This document shows positions 45,088-56,379 of a DNA stretch of 64,000 nt, piece by piece. The position numbers were made by a program, and so were the translations under genes. The stretch's first letter is position 1, and each line of letters begins with the position of its first letter. Source of the DNA: Voacanga thouarsii (Eukaryota > Streptophyta > Magnoliopsida > Gentianales > Apocynaceae). The DNA lies in assembly GCA_026120185.1 (NCBI GenBank), contig JANUWF010002362.1, positions 992,001 to 1,056,000 of the forward strand, in the 5' to 3' direction. The notes beneath the pieces were generated by a model. It ran no database searches, was not told where the DNA came from, and saw only the letters and a list, made by a program, of their open reading frames with translations.

Positions 45088-47739
45088 CCACCCAACATAC
45101 ATATATATGTAAATACAATACCTAACACATTTACGAAGATAAGTATATCAAATTAAGGATCCGACAGTTACATTTGTTAAAATTATTAAAAAAATTATTA
45201 TGGCCTAATTTGAAGGTAATCGGATATGATTTACCACATGATCTAGTATAATGTCTATATAAAAGCCCACAACCTAACACATTTTCATTGATTAGCATAT
45301 CACATTAACGATCCAACTGTTAGATTTGTTAAAATTTCAAAATAAAAAAGAATTATAGTCAAATTTAAAGGTAATCGGATATATTTTGACACATAATCTG
45401 GCATAATCTCTACATAAAAGTACAAAACCTAACATTTAGAAACATAAAGATATCAAATTAATGATCCAACCATTATATTTGTTACAATTTCTATAAAAAA
45501 AAAAGGATTTTGGCCAAATTTGAAGGTAATCGGATAGGTTTTGCTATATGATCTAGCATAATCTCTATATAAAACCCTAAAACCTAACATATTTACAAAT
45601 ATTAGAAAATAAAATTAACGATCCAACCATTTGATTTGTTAAAATTTTAAATAAAAGTATCATGACAAAATTTGAAAGTAATCGGATATGTTTTAGCATA
45701 TGATCTAACATAGCCTCTATATAAAAGCCTAAAACCTAATGCATTTACAAAGTTTAGCATATCAAATTAACGATTCAACTTTTAGACTTGATAAAATTGC
45801 TAACAAAAGTATTACGTCCAAATGTCAAGGTGGTCATCGGATATGATTTGCAATATAACCTAGTATAATCTCTACTTAAAAGCCCAAAACCTAACGCATT
45901 TACAAAGATTAACATATCAAATTAACGATCTAGCCATTAGGTTTCATAAACATGCCAACAAAAGTATTATGTCCAAATTTGAAGGTAATCGGATATAATT
46001 TGCCACATGATCTAGCCCAATTTTCACATAAAAGCCTAAAACCTAAAGCAAGTAGAAACATAAGCATATCAAATTAATGAATCGATAAATTTGTTAAAAT
46101 TGCTAAAAAAGATATTATGGCCAAATTTGAAGGTAATCGGATAAGATTTGCAACATGATCTAGCATAATCTCCATATAAAAGCTCAAAACCTAACACATT
46201 TATATTGATTAGCTTATCAAATTAACGATCCAATTGTTAGATTTGTTAAAATCACTAAAAAAGTATTATAGCCAAATTTGAAGGTAATTGAATATGATTT
46301 GCTACATCATGATCTAGTACAATTTTCATATAAAAGCCCAAAGCCTAACACATTTGCATTGATTAGAATATTAAATTAATGATCTAACTGTTAGATTTGT
46401 TAAAATTGCTAAATAAAAGTATTATGTCCATATTTGAAGGTGTTCGTGTATGTTTTGCCATATGATCTATCATAATATCTATATACATAACATGTACGTG
46501 ATATATATACCACATACATATATATATGTATATACAATACCTAGCATATTTATGAAAATAAGCATATCAAATTAACGATCCAACTGTTATATTTGTTAAA
46601 ATTAAAATTTTATTATAGCCTAATTTGAAGGTAATCAGATTTGATTTGTCATACGATCTAGTATAATCTCTATATAAAAGCCCAAAACCTAACTCGTTTT
46701 CATTTATTAGCATATCACATTAACGATCCAACTGTTAGATTTGTTAAAATTTCAAAACAAAAAAGAATTATAGCCAAATTTGAAGGTAATCGGATATATT
46801 TTGACACATAACCTAGAATAATCTCTATATAAAAGAACAAAACCTAACATTTAGAAACTTAAGGATATCAAATTAATTATCCAACCGTTAGATTTGTTAC
46901 AAATGCTAAAAAAACGTATTATGGCCAAAGTTGAAGGTAATCAGATGGCTTTTGTTACATAATCTAGCATAATCTCTACATAAAAGCCCAAAATCTAATG
47001 CATTTACAAAGATTAGCATGTCAAATTAATCATCCAACTGTTAAATTTATTGAAATTGGTAAAAAGAAAAAAGAAAAAAAAGAGTATTATGGCCAAATTT
47101 GAAGGTAATTAGATATGTTTTGCAACACAATGTAGCATAATCTCTTCATAAATGCACAAAAACTAACTCATTTAGAAATATAAGGATGTCAAATTAATTA
47201 TCCAACCATTAAATTTATTGAAAATGCTTTAAAAAGTATTATAGCTAAATTTAAAGGTAATCGAATATGTTGTGCCACATAATCCAGCATAATCTCTATA
47301 TAAAAACTCAAAATCTAATTCATTTATGAATATTAGCATATCAAATTAACGATTCAACCATTAGATTTGTTAAAATTGCTAAAATAAGTATTATGATCAA
47401 ATTTGAAGGTAATCGGATTTGTTTTGCCATATGATCTATCATAATCTTTAGATAAAAGCTCGCAACCTAATGTATTTACAAAGATTAGAATATCAAATTA
47501 ATGATCCAATAATTAGATTTGTTAAAATCGTTTATTAAAAAAAAGTATTATGTTTAAATTTGACGGTATTCAGATATGATTCGCCATATAATCTAGCATA
47601 ATTATATATAAAAGTATAAAACCTAACACATTTAGAACCCTTATATTTGTTATAAGTTCATGTTTAATTTGTAATCTCCTATAATAATTATTATTATTTT
47701 AACATATTTTTTTTTGAATTTGTCAAATATACTTAGAGA

Positions 47740-48737
47740 TATAAAGATGATTCAAACTGTGTCTACTTTGTCTCTAAATAGAAAATTAAAAACCAAATGG
47801 AGACAATGACCATTGACTCGAAATTAGAGTAATTTACAGACAAAAACGTAAATAATCTATTCGTCTATAAAATTTAGAGACAAGAAATATAGATTCTAAT
47901 TAGTCTGAAATATTTGAGACAGATTTGATAATATCTAAATCGTCTCTATTTATAGACCAATTAGAGACGACTAAGACTGTCTCCAATTTTAGAGACAGAT
48001 TTGAAATTAGAGTCAATTTAGAGACAAAAACGTAAATTATGCTTTTTGTCTCTAAAATTTAAAGATAAAAAAATATAGACTCTAATTAGTCTCAAATATT
48101 TGAGATGGATTTGATAATCTCTAAGTCGTCTCTAATTAGAGACCAATTAGAGATGACTAAGACCGTCTCTAATTTTGAGACCAATTATCCGAATAAATAG
48201 AGTAATGAAATGGTAGAGACGAACATATTCATATCTAATTAGTTTCAAATTTTAAATACATTAGAGACTAATAAATTTTTTTTTCTATTTTGTCTCTAAT
48301 ATTAGAGACTAATAACCTTTTTGTCTCCATTTTGTCACTAATATTAGAGATATGCTGGCTGTCGTCGTGGTTCCGACTCTATTTGGAGACAAAATTGAGA
48401 CGGATTTACTATCATCTCTACTTTGCATCTACTTAGAGACTAAATAGAAATGTTTTAGTTAGAGACGAAAAATATCCATCTCTAATTTATCTCTGATATT
48501 TGAGACGCATTGAGGGTCGTCACTGTTTTGACTCTATTTAGAGACAAAATTGAGACGACATTACTTGCGTCTATTTAGAGACCAAATAAAAACTTTTTAT
48601 TTAGAGACGAAAAATTTTCTTCTCTATTTTATCTCAAATATCTCATTTTAATTTTTTAAAAATCAGTTGATCTTCATTTTGTCTCAAATTGGTCTTTATC
48701 TAAAGTTTCATCTCTAAATCCTAATTTTCCCGTAGTG
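47740..48737. repeat. CACTA-1 right subterminal repeats
   Basis: Many copies of TTAGAGACAAAA, GTCTCTAA, TTGAGACGGATTT and related words occur in both orientations, ending in the CACTA terminus. These mirror the left end (1850-2560). Confidence 0.85.
48718..48737 (-). repeat. CACTA-1 right terminal inverted repeat
   Basis: The minus strand reads CACTACGGGAAAATTAGGAT, close to the plant CACTA consensus CACTACAAGAAAA. The flanking triplet is ATA. Confidence 0.85.
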
Positions 48738-48740
48738 ATA

Positions 48741-49195
48741 GTCACATTTTTATAGTATTTTTCCTTAGCTTTCGTGCATGATTTTGTGTGATAAAGGTTA
48801 ATTTCCCACTCAATATGTGTTCTCTCATGTTTTAGGTTTTCGTGGCAAAAAATGAGTAGAAATTGGTTTTATTGATACATTTTTGTACTTAGGATGATTT
48901 CTTAGACATTTGGGTCTTGGAATATGTACTTAAAATAGAGTTTTATGTGTTTTTTTAGGGACACGGCCTGATCTAGGACCATGCATTAGGCTTTGCAAAC
49001 TAGAAGAGTTTTAGGAGACATTCACAACCAAGTGCAAGGCTTGCATGTGCTCGTGCATAACAGGAGATGAATTCATACTCCCAGAAGTTTGCAAAAAGTG
49101 AGAAAAACAAGCTCTACCATATGCACAACCATAATCATTGTCGTGCAATCTAGCCGTGCCACCATCAGGAGATTTTGGAAGTTAGGCATGCATGC
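48741..49195 (+). repeat. Gypsy-type LTR-like fragment
   Basis: There is no gene. The stretch has the look of an Athila/Tat-type LTR: TGATTTTGTGTGATAAAGG near 48779, TGTTTTAGG, and quasi-palindromes such as GGCCTGATCTAGGACC (48965-48980). No partner copy or boundary duplication is visible, so the call is tentative. It does not obviously continue the NA3 sequence on the other side of CACTA-1. Confidence 0.4.
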
Positions 49196-50270
49196 TAATG
49201 CGTTAAATTTGGGTTATAAAAATCATACAATTTTAAGTCTATTACCAATTGAGTTTTGATTAAAACATTAATCCCCAAATCACACATATGAGTAAGTATA
49301 CTCATAATTAGGCATAGTATAGGGAATTAACGAATATCGTTCCTCAATAAACAACTACCATTAGTTACTTTTCAGTCATTGTATAGCCAACCAAATAAAG
49401 TAAGGATGAATAACGGTAAAAATTAAAGATAAAAATATACACATCTTCAGGAGAGAAAAAAGTGTAATTAGATAGATACTCTTGAAAACATGACAATGAA
49501 TCATTTAGCAATTATCACAACTAATTATTATGTTGGCATCCTGAAGGAGTAATGTAAATTCTACTCTCTCTCAAGTTACGATTTTACTATCTTATAGTTA
49601 ATTTAATGGACATCTCTATCTCTCTGAAACAATTAAAAGATGCATGAACACGAGTCCTTGATAATTATTCCTATTTCTAGGTAATAAAGGCATGAAATTG
49701 ATTACTTTCCCTATCTTTAGGTGAAATTAACAACATTTGATTACGAAAATTCTCAATTTAACATTTCTCTCGAGTTAGTTGAGAAAATTAAATTAGATTT
49801 GAGTAATTAAAACTATCTCCTAATCTTTTTCTCAAGTTAATAAGAAGAATGGCCCAATCTCATCAATTCATTACCAAAAATAAGTAATCAAATACCAAGA
49901 ATAGTAATTAATTGAACAAAAGACTAAATTAATTCACCATCACAAATCCAAAAATATTATCCAAATACAATAAAAACATTGCTCTCAACATTTTTTAAAG
50001 AAAAAGAAAACAAAGGTTTTAGAAAGAACTCATAGACAATCCCTCTTTTTCCTCTCTTAAAGACTTTTTTGAAACAATGCCCTTTGAATGTTGAATTCCT
50101 CTTTTAATGAATGCTTTCAGCTTTGATCCTTGAATTCATATGTTTTCGTCAACTCTTCTTGTTTGTACAGGCTTTCTAAAAAATGATTACTAGAAGTTCT
50201 AGACTTGAAGATTGAAAATAAAAGGAAGCCATGCACACAGCAAACAAACATGCATACTGGAAGCTAATAG
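49196..50270 (-). repeat. Athila-type LTR fragment (inverted relative to ATH-1)
   Basis: On the minus strand this matches the 3' two-thirds of the ATH-1 5' LTR (53750-54662): GGAATTCA, GTCTATGA, then TAATTCCCTATACTATGC, ATGAGTATACTTACTCATAT and an LTR-end-like AAATTTAACGCA at 49196. No primer site follows, so it is truncated there. The right boundary with COP-3 is approximate. Confidence 0.7.
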
Positions 50271-52154
50271 AAGCCAAAAAACCAACTCACAAACAGCACA
50301 TAGCGGAAGAAAATTTTTGTTTAATACTTATGGCTTTAATGGTCTCTTTGTTTGTAAAGAATTTGATTGAAGCACGGGGATTTCTTCTTTACAACTGTTG
50401 ATGCTTCTAGTTCAACTCCTGCAATTCTTCAACTCCCCCGTGGCATGAACGCACATCTTCTTACTTCTCAGAATATTCCACTGCCTAAGCCTTGGTGGTG
50501 TAACAAATAGGCGAGGAAAAAAAGTCTCTATTCTTCTTGATTCTCTATTATTAATTAACAGAATCAAGAAGAACCAAAAGGGAAAAACGAATGAGAGAGA
50601 AATAGAATAGAAGGCTTGAGGTTTTTTTTTTTTTTCTGTTCACTGTCGTGTATCTAACAAAGATACACACGGTTATTCTTTTTTTATAACCAAACACTAG
50701 GGTTCTTGTATTTCAAAACCCCCCAAAAGTTATCAATAGAAGATGTTTAACTTAGCTTAAACTCTTCTGTTTTGTAAATCACAAAAAAACCCTTTGGTCC
50801 AGGCTATTGGGATGTTAATATTTTTATTATTTTTCTAAAACCTAATGAGCCTAAAAAAATAATAAACATTAATTATATATTTTCGGGCTTATAAAAATAT
50901 TCTAATAAATAATTAATAAGCCCAAATAAACTAAAATAATTATTGAAGATTTTTTTATCTAGTTTAGGCCCAGGTTGATTTTTAAATTATTCAATCTGGG
51001 CTTAGACCCTAAATAATTAATTAATCAATTAAAGAAGATAATAAATTTAATTTAATTTCTCTCATCCTTTTATATTATTCCAATCCAATAATAAATTAGA
51101 TTTCCTGAATAAAATAAAATCCTCTATAATTGAGACCATTTCCTGAACCAAAAAATAATTAAAACTTACGGGCTATTCCGAAGACCAAAAAGACACATTG
51201 CCTTGGCTACTAAAATAACCAAAATATCCCTACTATGTAAATAGCTATATTTTGCACTTTAAATATTTCCTAATATCACCATAAGAAAATATTAACCCCA
51301 AGGACAATGGCGTGTTAGCTATGTCTTCGACCTATAAGTGTAATAACTAAAATACATTTCTGTACATCGCTGTTCATTTAGAGAGGAAGAATGGTACTAA
51401 CACTTCTCTAAAAGACATCTACCATCCTTAAGCTTCTAGTTCAATGATCTATGACTACTTGGATTATTTTTGCTTTCCAACAGAGCTACCCTAAAGCAAA
51501 TATCCAAGTCATGTTCCCCAAGGCCCTGGATATTTAGATCATTCAGATAATCACAAGGGGCGATATAGCATAGAAGATATCGTGTATAAGTCTGTCTTGA
51601 CTAGCTAATTACATATACACAACATACAAGTATGTTGGTCCCACAATAGAATCTCAACTATAGTACATCAAAGCGTATGCTTTTAGCTTTGTCAGACTAC
51701 TAACTCATACTCAAGTTGTAGAGTACAAGTCCACGCTGTAGCAGTAATAGTCTAGGTTTCTATTACATAGTACTTTTAGAAACCACTACTACAGGTCTAA
51801 TTCTATGCATTCAAAATACGATTATGTTATGAAATGAGAAGACTACTTATTGGCTAAAAGTAAGCCATTCCTTATTTTGAATTCTTAACACAATAACCTC
51901 TCCATGATAATATTCTCACTCTCATTATTTGGTTAAGAACAATAGCTTATGTGTTAAGTAACCTATAGTTCATATCTTTTTGTGAAAATCCTCCATTCAT
52001 ATGAACCATTTACTTAAACACAATAGATTTTTTCCAGTAAAATTATGCACAAAAGTAAAGAAGAATTCACAAATAATTTCTTAAAATAAAACTTTTATTA
52101 ATACAAATCAAAATTACATCAGAAACCTAGTGTAAGAGGGCATTCTTTCCAACA
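50271..52154 (-). repeat. COP-3 3' LTR
   Basis: It is homologous to 13341-15471 in inverse orientation over its first part (TTCTGATG, AATAAAAG, CCATGTGAATGGAGG-like words). The left end, near 50270, is uncertain because no second LTR or target duplication is available. Confidence 0.75.
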
Positions 52155-52170
52155 ATATCCCACTTGCACT
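52155..52170 (-). promoter_or_regulatory. COP-3 polypurine tract
   Basis: The minus strand reads AGTGCAAGTGGGATAT before TGTTGG, nearly the same as the COP-1 tract. Confidence 0.85.
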
Positions 52171-53426
52171 CTAAGACTATGTAAGTCCATAGGTGCCCAT
52201 CCCTATGGCGTCTAAGTGTCTCTTAAAGACTTTCTCACCCAAAGGCTTGGTGAAGGGATCTACTAGATTATTTTCTGAGGTAATCTGTTCCACTACAACT
52301 TCCCGTCTCTAGATGAAATCCCAGATCAGATGGTACTTCCTCTCAATGTGCTTCCTTTTTTTTGTGATTTTTGGGATCTCTAAATTGTGAGATTTCGTCA
52401 GTGTTGTCACAATACATCATAACTGGCTTGTCCATCAGTGGCACAACTCCAAGTTCTAAAAAGAACTTCCATAGCCAGACTGCTTCCTGGATGCCTCCAA
52501 ATCTACCACATACGAAGCTTTCATTGTTAAGTCAGCAATACAAGATTACTTGATACTCCTTTATGAAATGACTCCTTTAGACAAGGTATAGACATATCTG
52601 CTAGTAGATTTTCTCTCATCCTTATCCGTCTTAAAGTCTGAGTCAGTGTATCTTGTAGGAACCAAGTCATCAGCCCTGCAAACCAATATATAATCTCTCG
52701 TACCCTTAAGGTACTTGAGAATATGCTTTACAGCTTGCCAATGATCCTTTCCCGAGTTTGACTAATATCTGCTATCTAAGCCTATGTCAAAGCAGATATC
52801 TCGCCTAATACATAGCATGGCGTACATGAAACTTCCCATAGCTAAAGTATGTGGAATCCTACCTATTCTATCTGTTTTTCTTTTTAAGACTTTGGATAGC
52901 CCTTTGAAGAAAAAGATAACCCATGTCTGCAAGCGATCAACGCTCCCTTGCATAAGTCCATGCTAAACTTGCCCAGCATCTTGTTAATGTATGTAGCTTG
53001 GGATAATCTTAATAGTCTCTGCTTTTTATTTCTAAGAAGCTTAATCCTAAAAATGTAACTGGTTTCTCTCAAGTCCTTTATACTAAATTGACTAGATAAT
53101 CAAACCTTAGTAAATGACAGTGTCCCTACATCATTCCCAATGAGTAGAATGTTATACACACATAGTATATGAAAAAACATATTTAAGCCTTCTAGTTTCT
53201 TGTACACAGATGGTTCATCCTTAATTTGAATGAAACTGTAGACTTTATAGTCTCATCAAAACAAATGTTCCATGCTTTGGATACCTGCTTAAGTTTAAAA
53301 ATGGATTTCTTAAAAACTTACAAACCATATGTTCCTGGCCTTCAGTAATAAAGCCTTCCGATTGGGTCATATAGATGTTTTCACTAAGATGACCATTTAA
53401 AAATGTCATCTTGACATCTATTTGTC
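52171..53426 (-). pseudogene. pol: COP-3 RT C-terminus and RNase H
   Basis: Minus-strand pieces: QIDVKMTFLNGHLSENIYMT (53360-53424; RT), then decayed palm sequence, then RIPHTLAMGSFMYAMLCIRRD (about 52800-52870), HWQAVKHILKYLKGTRDYIL, YTDSDFKTDKDERKSTS and NNLVDPFTKPLGEKVFKRH (about 52215-52270). Many stops occur. The N-terminal RT motifs are absent because the element is cut near 53427. Confidence 0.82.
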
Positions 53427-54662
53427 ATATCTATTTTCCAGAGCACACCTAGTGCTAGGTCTAGCAAGTGGACCAAGTTCTAGGTCTATTCTAGACGGTC
53501 AAAGGAAACAAAGCAAAATTCAGAGGAGGACCAGAGTGCACTTGGCTTCAGGTGGGTCGACTGGACCCGGTACCAGGCCCGTTCTGAAATGCTAAAATTA
53601 TGTGCATGAATTTAGGAATTTTTCGAATCCTACTTAGTCAAGACTTCCCAAACTACGAATTTAGCATCTAAGAGACCTATAAAAGCAAGAAAAAACGCAA
53701 GGAATTAAGAGAAGATTCAAGATCAAAAATTCAAACACTCATTGAAGGAGGAATTCACCAAATTAAGGGGGGTTTGTTCAAAAGGGTTTTTACGGAAGAA
53801 GAAAGAGGCTTGTCTATGAATGTTTTCTTTTATCTTTGTTGTCTTGTTCTTAAAAAATTATGTATTCAATGTTTCCATTGTAATTTGGCATTTTTTTTTT
53901 ATGGGATTCATGATTTCTTAAGTAATTTAGTCTTTTGATCAATTTATTATTTATCTTGGGATTTGATTACTTATTTTTCTTCTGGAGTTAGTTTATTGAT
54001 TTTTGTTTTTGACTTGCTTGAAAAAGGGATTCATAATTATTTCAATTAATTGATTTCATATTTGTTATCTCTTAACTTGCTTGAAAAATAGGTTAATTTT
54101 CTAGAACATTCGTAATCAAATGTTGATTGATTATTGCTAGAATATGGATTTATTGACTAATTTCGTGTTTTAAATCACCTAGACTATAGGAGTTTAAATG
54201 AGGATTGATTTTAATGTATCTTTTGGATAGGTTAGTCAACACAGAATATGTTCACTAGTTTATCTAGAAGATAGTGATTCCGTGGATTGCAAATGAAGTG
54301 GGTCTATATTAAATCCTTCATGAAACCAAAATAATAATTAATTGTGATATTGGCTAAGTGATTCATTATCATATTTTCAAGAGCTTTTGTCTAAATTGCA
54401 TATTTTCACATATTTGAGTTGTATATATTTCTTTATTTTTCTTTTTATTATTTTTTCACTTTATTTGAATCGGTTAAACAATGAATGAAAAGTGACTAGT
54501 TGTGTATTCCTTTAAGGATCAATACTCGTTAATTCCCTATACTATGCTTGCGATGAGTATACTTACTCATATGTGTATTTAGGGATTATTGTTTTAATTA
54601 AAACTTGACTAAATGATGAATTTAAATTTGATTATTTTTATACACCCAAAATTTATGCATCA
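53427..54662 (+). repeat. ATH-1 5' LTR (5'-truncated)
   Basis: It aligns with 60610-60795 of the 3' LTR and with 62980-64000 of ATH-2. It ends TTTATGCATCA. Four quasi-palindromes lie at about 53441-53460, 53471-53490, 53537-53556 and 53563-53581. Confidence 0.82.
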
Positions 54663-54667
54663 AGTTC

Positions 54668-54686
54668 TTGGCTTCATTGACAGGGA
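54668..54686 (+). promoter_or_regulatory. ATH-1 primer binding site (tRNA-Asp type, decayed)
   Basis: TTGGCTTCATTGACAGGGA resembles the Athila/Tat site TGGCGCCGTTGCCGGGGA with mostly G-to-A and C-to-T changes. It begins five bases after the LTR end. Confidence 0.7.
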
Positions 54687-54947
54687 ATAATATTATGAAA
54701 GCTTGAATTTTATTGATTTAACTATATTTATATGTTTATATGTCTATATGTAAATGTGTGAACATGTATAAATGTTCCTTGTATGAATTGGTGCAATATT
54801 TTTTTTTCTTCTATACTTGGAATTTAATGTCTCTATATGTTGTAAATGCTTCTAACTTAATTTGTGAACAAGTACCGTAACTAACTAACTTGATTTCATA
54901 TTGTAATATGTATATATAATATTAACAAGTTATTTTATATAGGTAAG

Positions 54948-55620
54948 ATGGCCAATTGGAGCATAGGACGGTATTCTAACATGTCTCAAGGGATGACATC
55001 TAGACCATCCTCTCCATTGCCTTAGAAGAGGTATTAGAAAATTTTGCCACCCATGTAACTAAACATTTTCATCAAATAGATGATACATTGACAAAATTTG
55101 AGGGCATAATTAGAAGTATAAAAAGGAAAATTTGGGTTTTGACAGATTTAGTGATAAACTCGCGATTAGGGGTAGAAGCACAACATAATTCAACTGCCAT
55201 TATATTAAGAAGTGGTAAGGAGCTGCTCGATCCTCATACGGAACCGGTACTATCTAAAGAAGATGGCCCGAAACCAACACTTCTTGTTAAACCGTTTGAA
55301 AAGAAAACTAAAAAAAAATAGATTTTCAGCCACCAATACCTTACCCCACTCGCACACACAAAGCAAGAAAAGATACACAATTTGACAAGTGTTTAGAAAT
55401 ATTCAAACAACTGCACATAAACAGTCCACTTAGCGAAGCCTTGATACATATGCCAAAATATGTAAAATTCCTCAAAAGCATGCTTATTAACAAAAAGAGG
55501 TTGGAGAAATTATTTACTATGGTTTTAAATGAGCAGTGTTTAGCTATCTTGCAAGATCAAAGGGCTTTGCCATGAAAAGAAAATGATCCAGGGAGTTTTT
55601 TTATTCCTTGTCTTGTTGGG
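54948..55620 (+). pseudogene. gag: ATH-1 gag (internally deleted)
   Basis: MANWSIGRYSNMSQGM starts at 54948 and stops at 55023. Then come FATHVTKHFHQIDDTL and, in the next open frame (55088-55321), NSTAIILRSGKELLDP, the conserved ALTLRSGK-type Gag motif of Athila, and YPTRTHKARKD, KQLHINSPLSEALIHMPKY and KFLKSMLINKKRLEKL. At about 220 codons it is much shorter than a full Athila Gag, so the N-terminal core is missing. Confidence 0.75.
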
Positions 55621-56090
55621 ACTCTTATATTTTGTAATGCATTAGCGGACTTAGGTGCTATTATTAATCTTTTGGCATATAAAACTTGTAAAAAGCTAGG
55701 CCTAGGTGAACCTAAGCCTACTAGGATGAGTATTCAACTTGCGGATAGATCTAATAAATATCCTAAGAGGATAGTGGAAGATGTATTGGTTAATGTGGAT
55801 AGATTCATATTTCCTATAGATTTTGTTATTCTTGATATGGATGAAGATTCTAAAGTTTCTTTAATCCTAGGTCGACCTTTTCTAAAAATTACCAAAGCAT
55901 TAATTGATATTCATGGAGGAAAATTAACACTTTGTATTGGGGATAAGGAAGTCATTATCAAAATCCATAAAAGCATGCAACATCCAATTTCTTATGATGA
56001 TTTATGTTTAAGGATTGATATTCTTGATGAAACTATTATTGACTTTGTGCAGGAATCATTTGTCCAACGCTATATGGAATAATTTATTGC
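55621..56090 (+). pseudogene. pol: ATH-1 aspartic protease
   Basis: The 136-codon frame 55672-56082 has AYKTCKKLGLGEPKPTRMSI, QLADRSNKYPKRIVEDVLVN, FPIDFVILDMDEDSKVSLIL and GRPFL. Upstream in frame is NALADLGAIINL: the active-site triplet reads Asp-Leu-Gly where Athila usually has Asp-Leu-Gly-Ala-Ser, so the catalytic Asp is kept and the Ser is Ile. The domain is close to complete. Confidence 0.82.
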
Positions 56091-56379
56091 ATATTTGGAG
56101 GATTCAAATGAGGGCCATAAATTAGGAAACTTTGAGAAAATTGAAAAAAGTAGTTTGGGAAGGATGAAGTCATCCATTAAGGAACTCCCATAATTAGACT
56201 TGAAAGACCTCCCTGAGCACTTAGAATATGTATTTTGGGTAGAAGGTGAAAAATTGCCCGTAATCATAGCAAAATACCTTACTCATGATCAAAAGACCAA
56301 ATTGCTAAGTCTATTGGGAAAATATAAGAGAGTCATTACATAGAAAATCATGGATATTAAGAGAATTAGCCCTTTATTT

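Larger units (their letters stand above)
44107..46983. repeat. Nine-monomer higher-order duplication in the satellite array
   Basis: Monomers starting at 44115 to 45424 correspond one-to-one with those at 45579 to 46839. Diagnostic variants recur nine units apart, for example GATAAAATTGCTAACAAAAG with ATTACGTCC (near 44335 and 45793), AAAGC...TAGAAACATAAGC (44580 and 46045) and the AACATTTAGAAAC unit (45428 and 46843). The offset is 1.41-1.46 kb. Confidence 0.75.
43120..47640. repeat. Satellite-like tandem array, about 29 monomers of ~155 bp
   Basis: The consensus order is AAAACCTAACRCATTTAC, then ATCAAATTAACGATCCAAC, TTAGATTTGTTAAAATT, CCAAATTTGAAGGTAATCGG, and finally TGATCTAGCATAATCTC. 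Unit starts (AACCTAA box) fall near 43201, 43331, 43652, 43809, 43964, 44115, 44271, 44424, 44576, 44748, 44898, 45118, 45269, 45424, 45579, 45731, 45888, 46040, 46187, 46342, 46527, 46683, 46839, 46990, 47156, 47309, 47463 and 47617, with one unit near 43500 whose box is replaced by (AC)n. It lies wholly inside CACTA-1 and has no open frame. Confidence 0.92.
1836..48737. mobile_element. CACTA-1 DNA transposon (host of the nested retroelements)
   Basis: The right end reads, on the minus strand, CACTACGGGAAAATTAGG, the classic start of plant CACTA (En/Spm) transposons. The left end at 1836 reads TACAATGGGAAAA, matching 10 of 13 terminal bases. Both ends are flanked by ATA (1833-1835 and 48738-48740), the 3-bp target duplication expected for CACTA. 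Both ends continue into repeated TTTAGAGAC/GAGATGAAA-type motifs in both orientations. Removing the SIRE-A insertion (4897-42044 plus duplication) leaves about 9.7 kb. I see no recognisable TnpA or TnpD transposase, so this looks like a defective or non-autonomous derivative. A 3-bp duplication is weak evidence alone; the termini and subterminal repeats carry the call. Confidence 0.75.
50271..53426 (-). mobile_element. COP-3, 5'-truncated Ty1/copia element (minus)
   Basis: The 3' LTR (about 50271-52154) and polypurine tract are followed on the minus strand by RNase H and part of RT. Everything upstream (integrase, protease, gag, 5' LTR) is missing at the junction with ATH-1 near 53427. The LTR start (TGTTGGAAAGAATGCC) is homologous to the COP-2 LTR, so the two belong to one family. 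Confidence 0.8.

Noticed and set aside
43190..47640. CRISPR-like array of regular repeats
   Set aside because: Monomers are contiguous diverged units of about 155 bp without distinct repeat and spacer parts, in a plant transposon. This is a satellite.
1836..48737. CACTA transposase genes (TnpA/TnpD)
   Set aside because: I looked for transposase-like motifs on both strands in 2560-4896 and 42045-43110 and found none that I could support.
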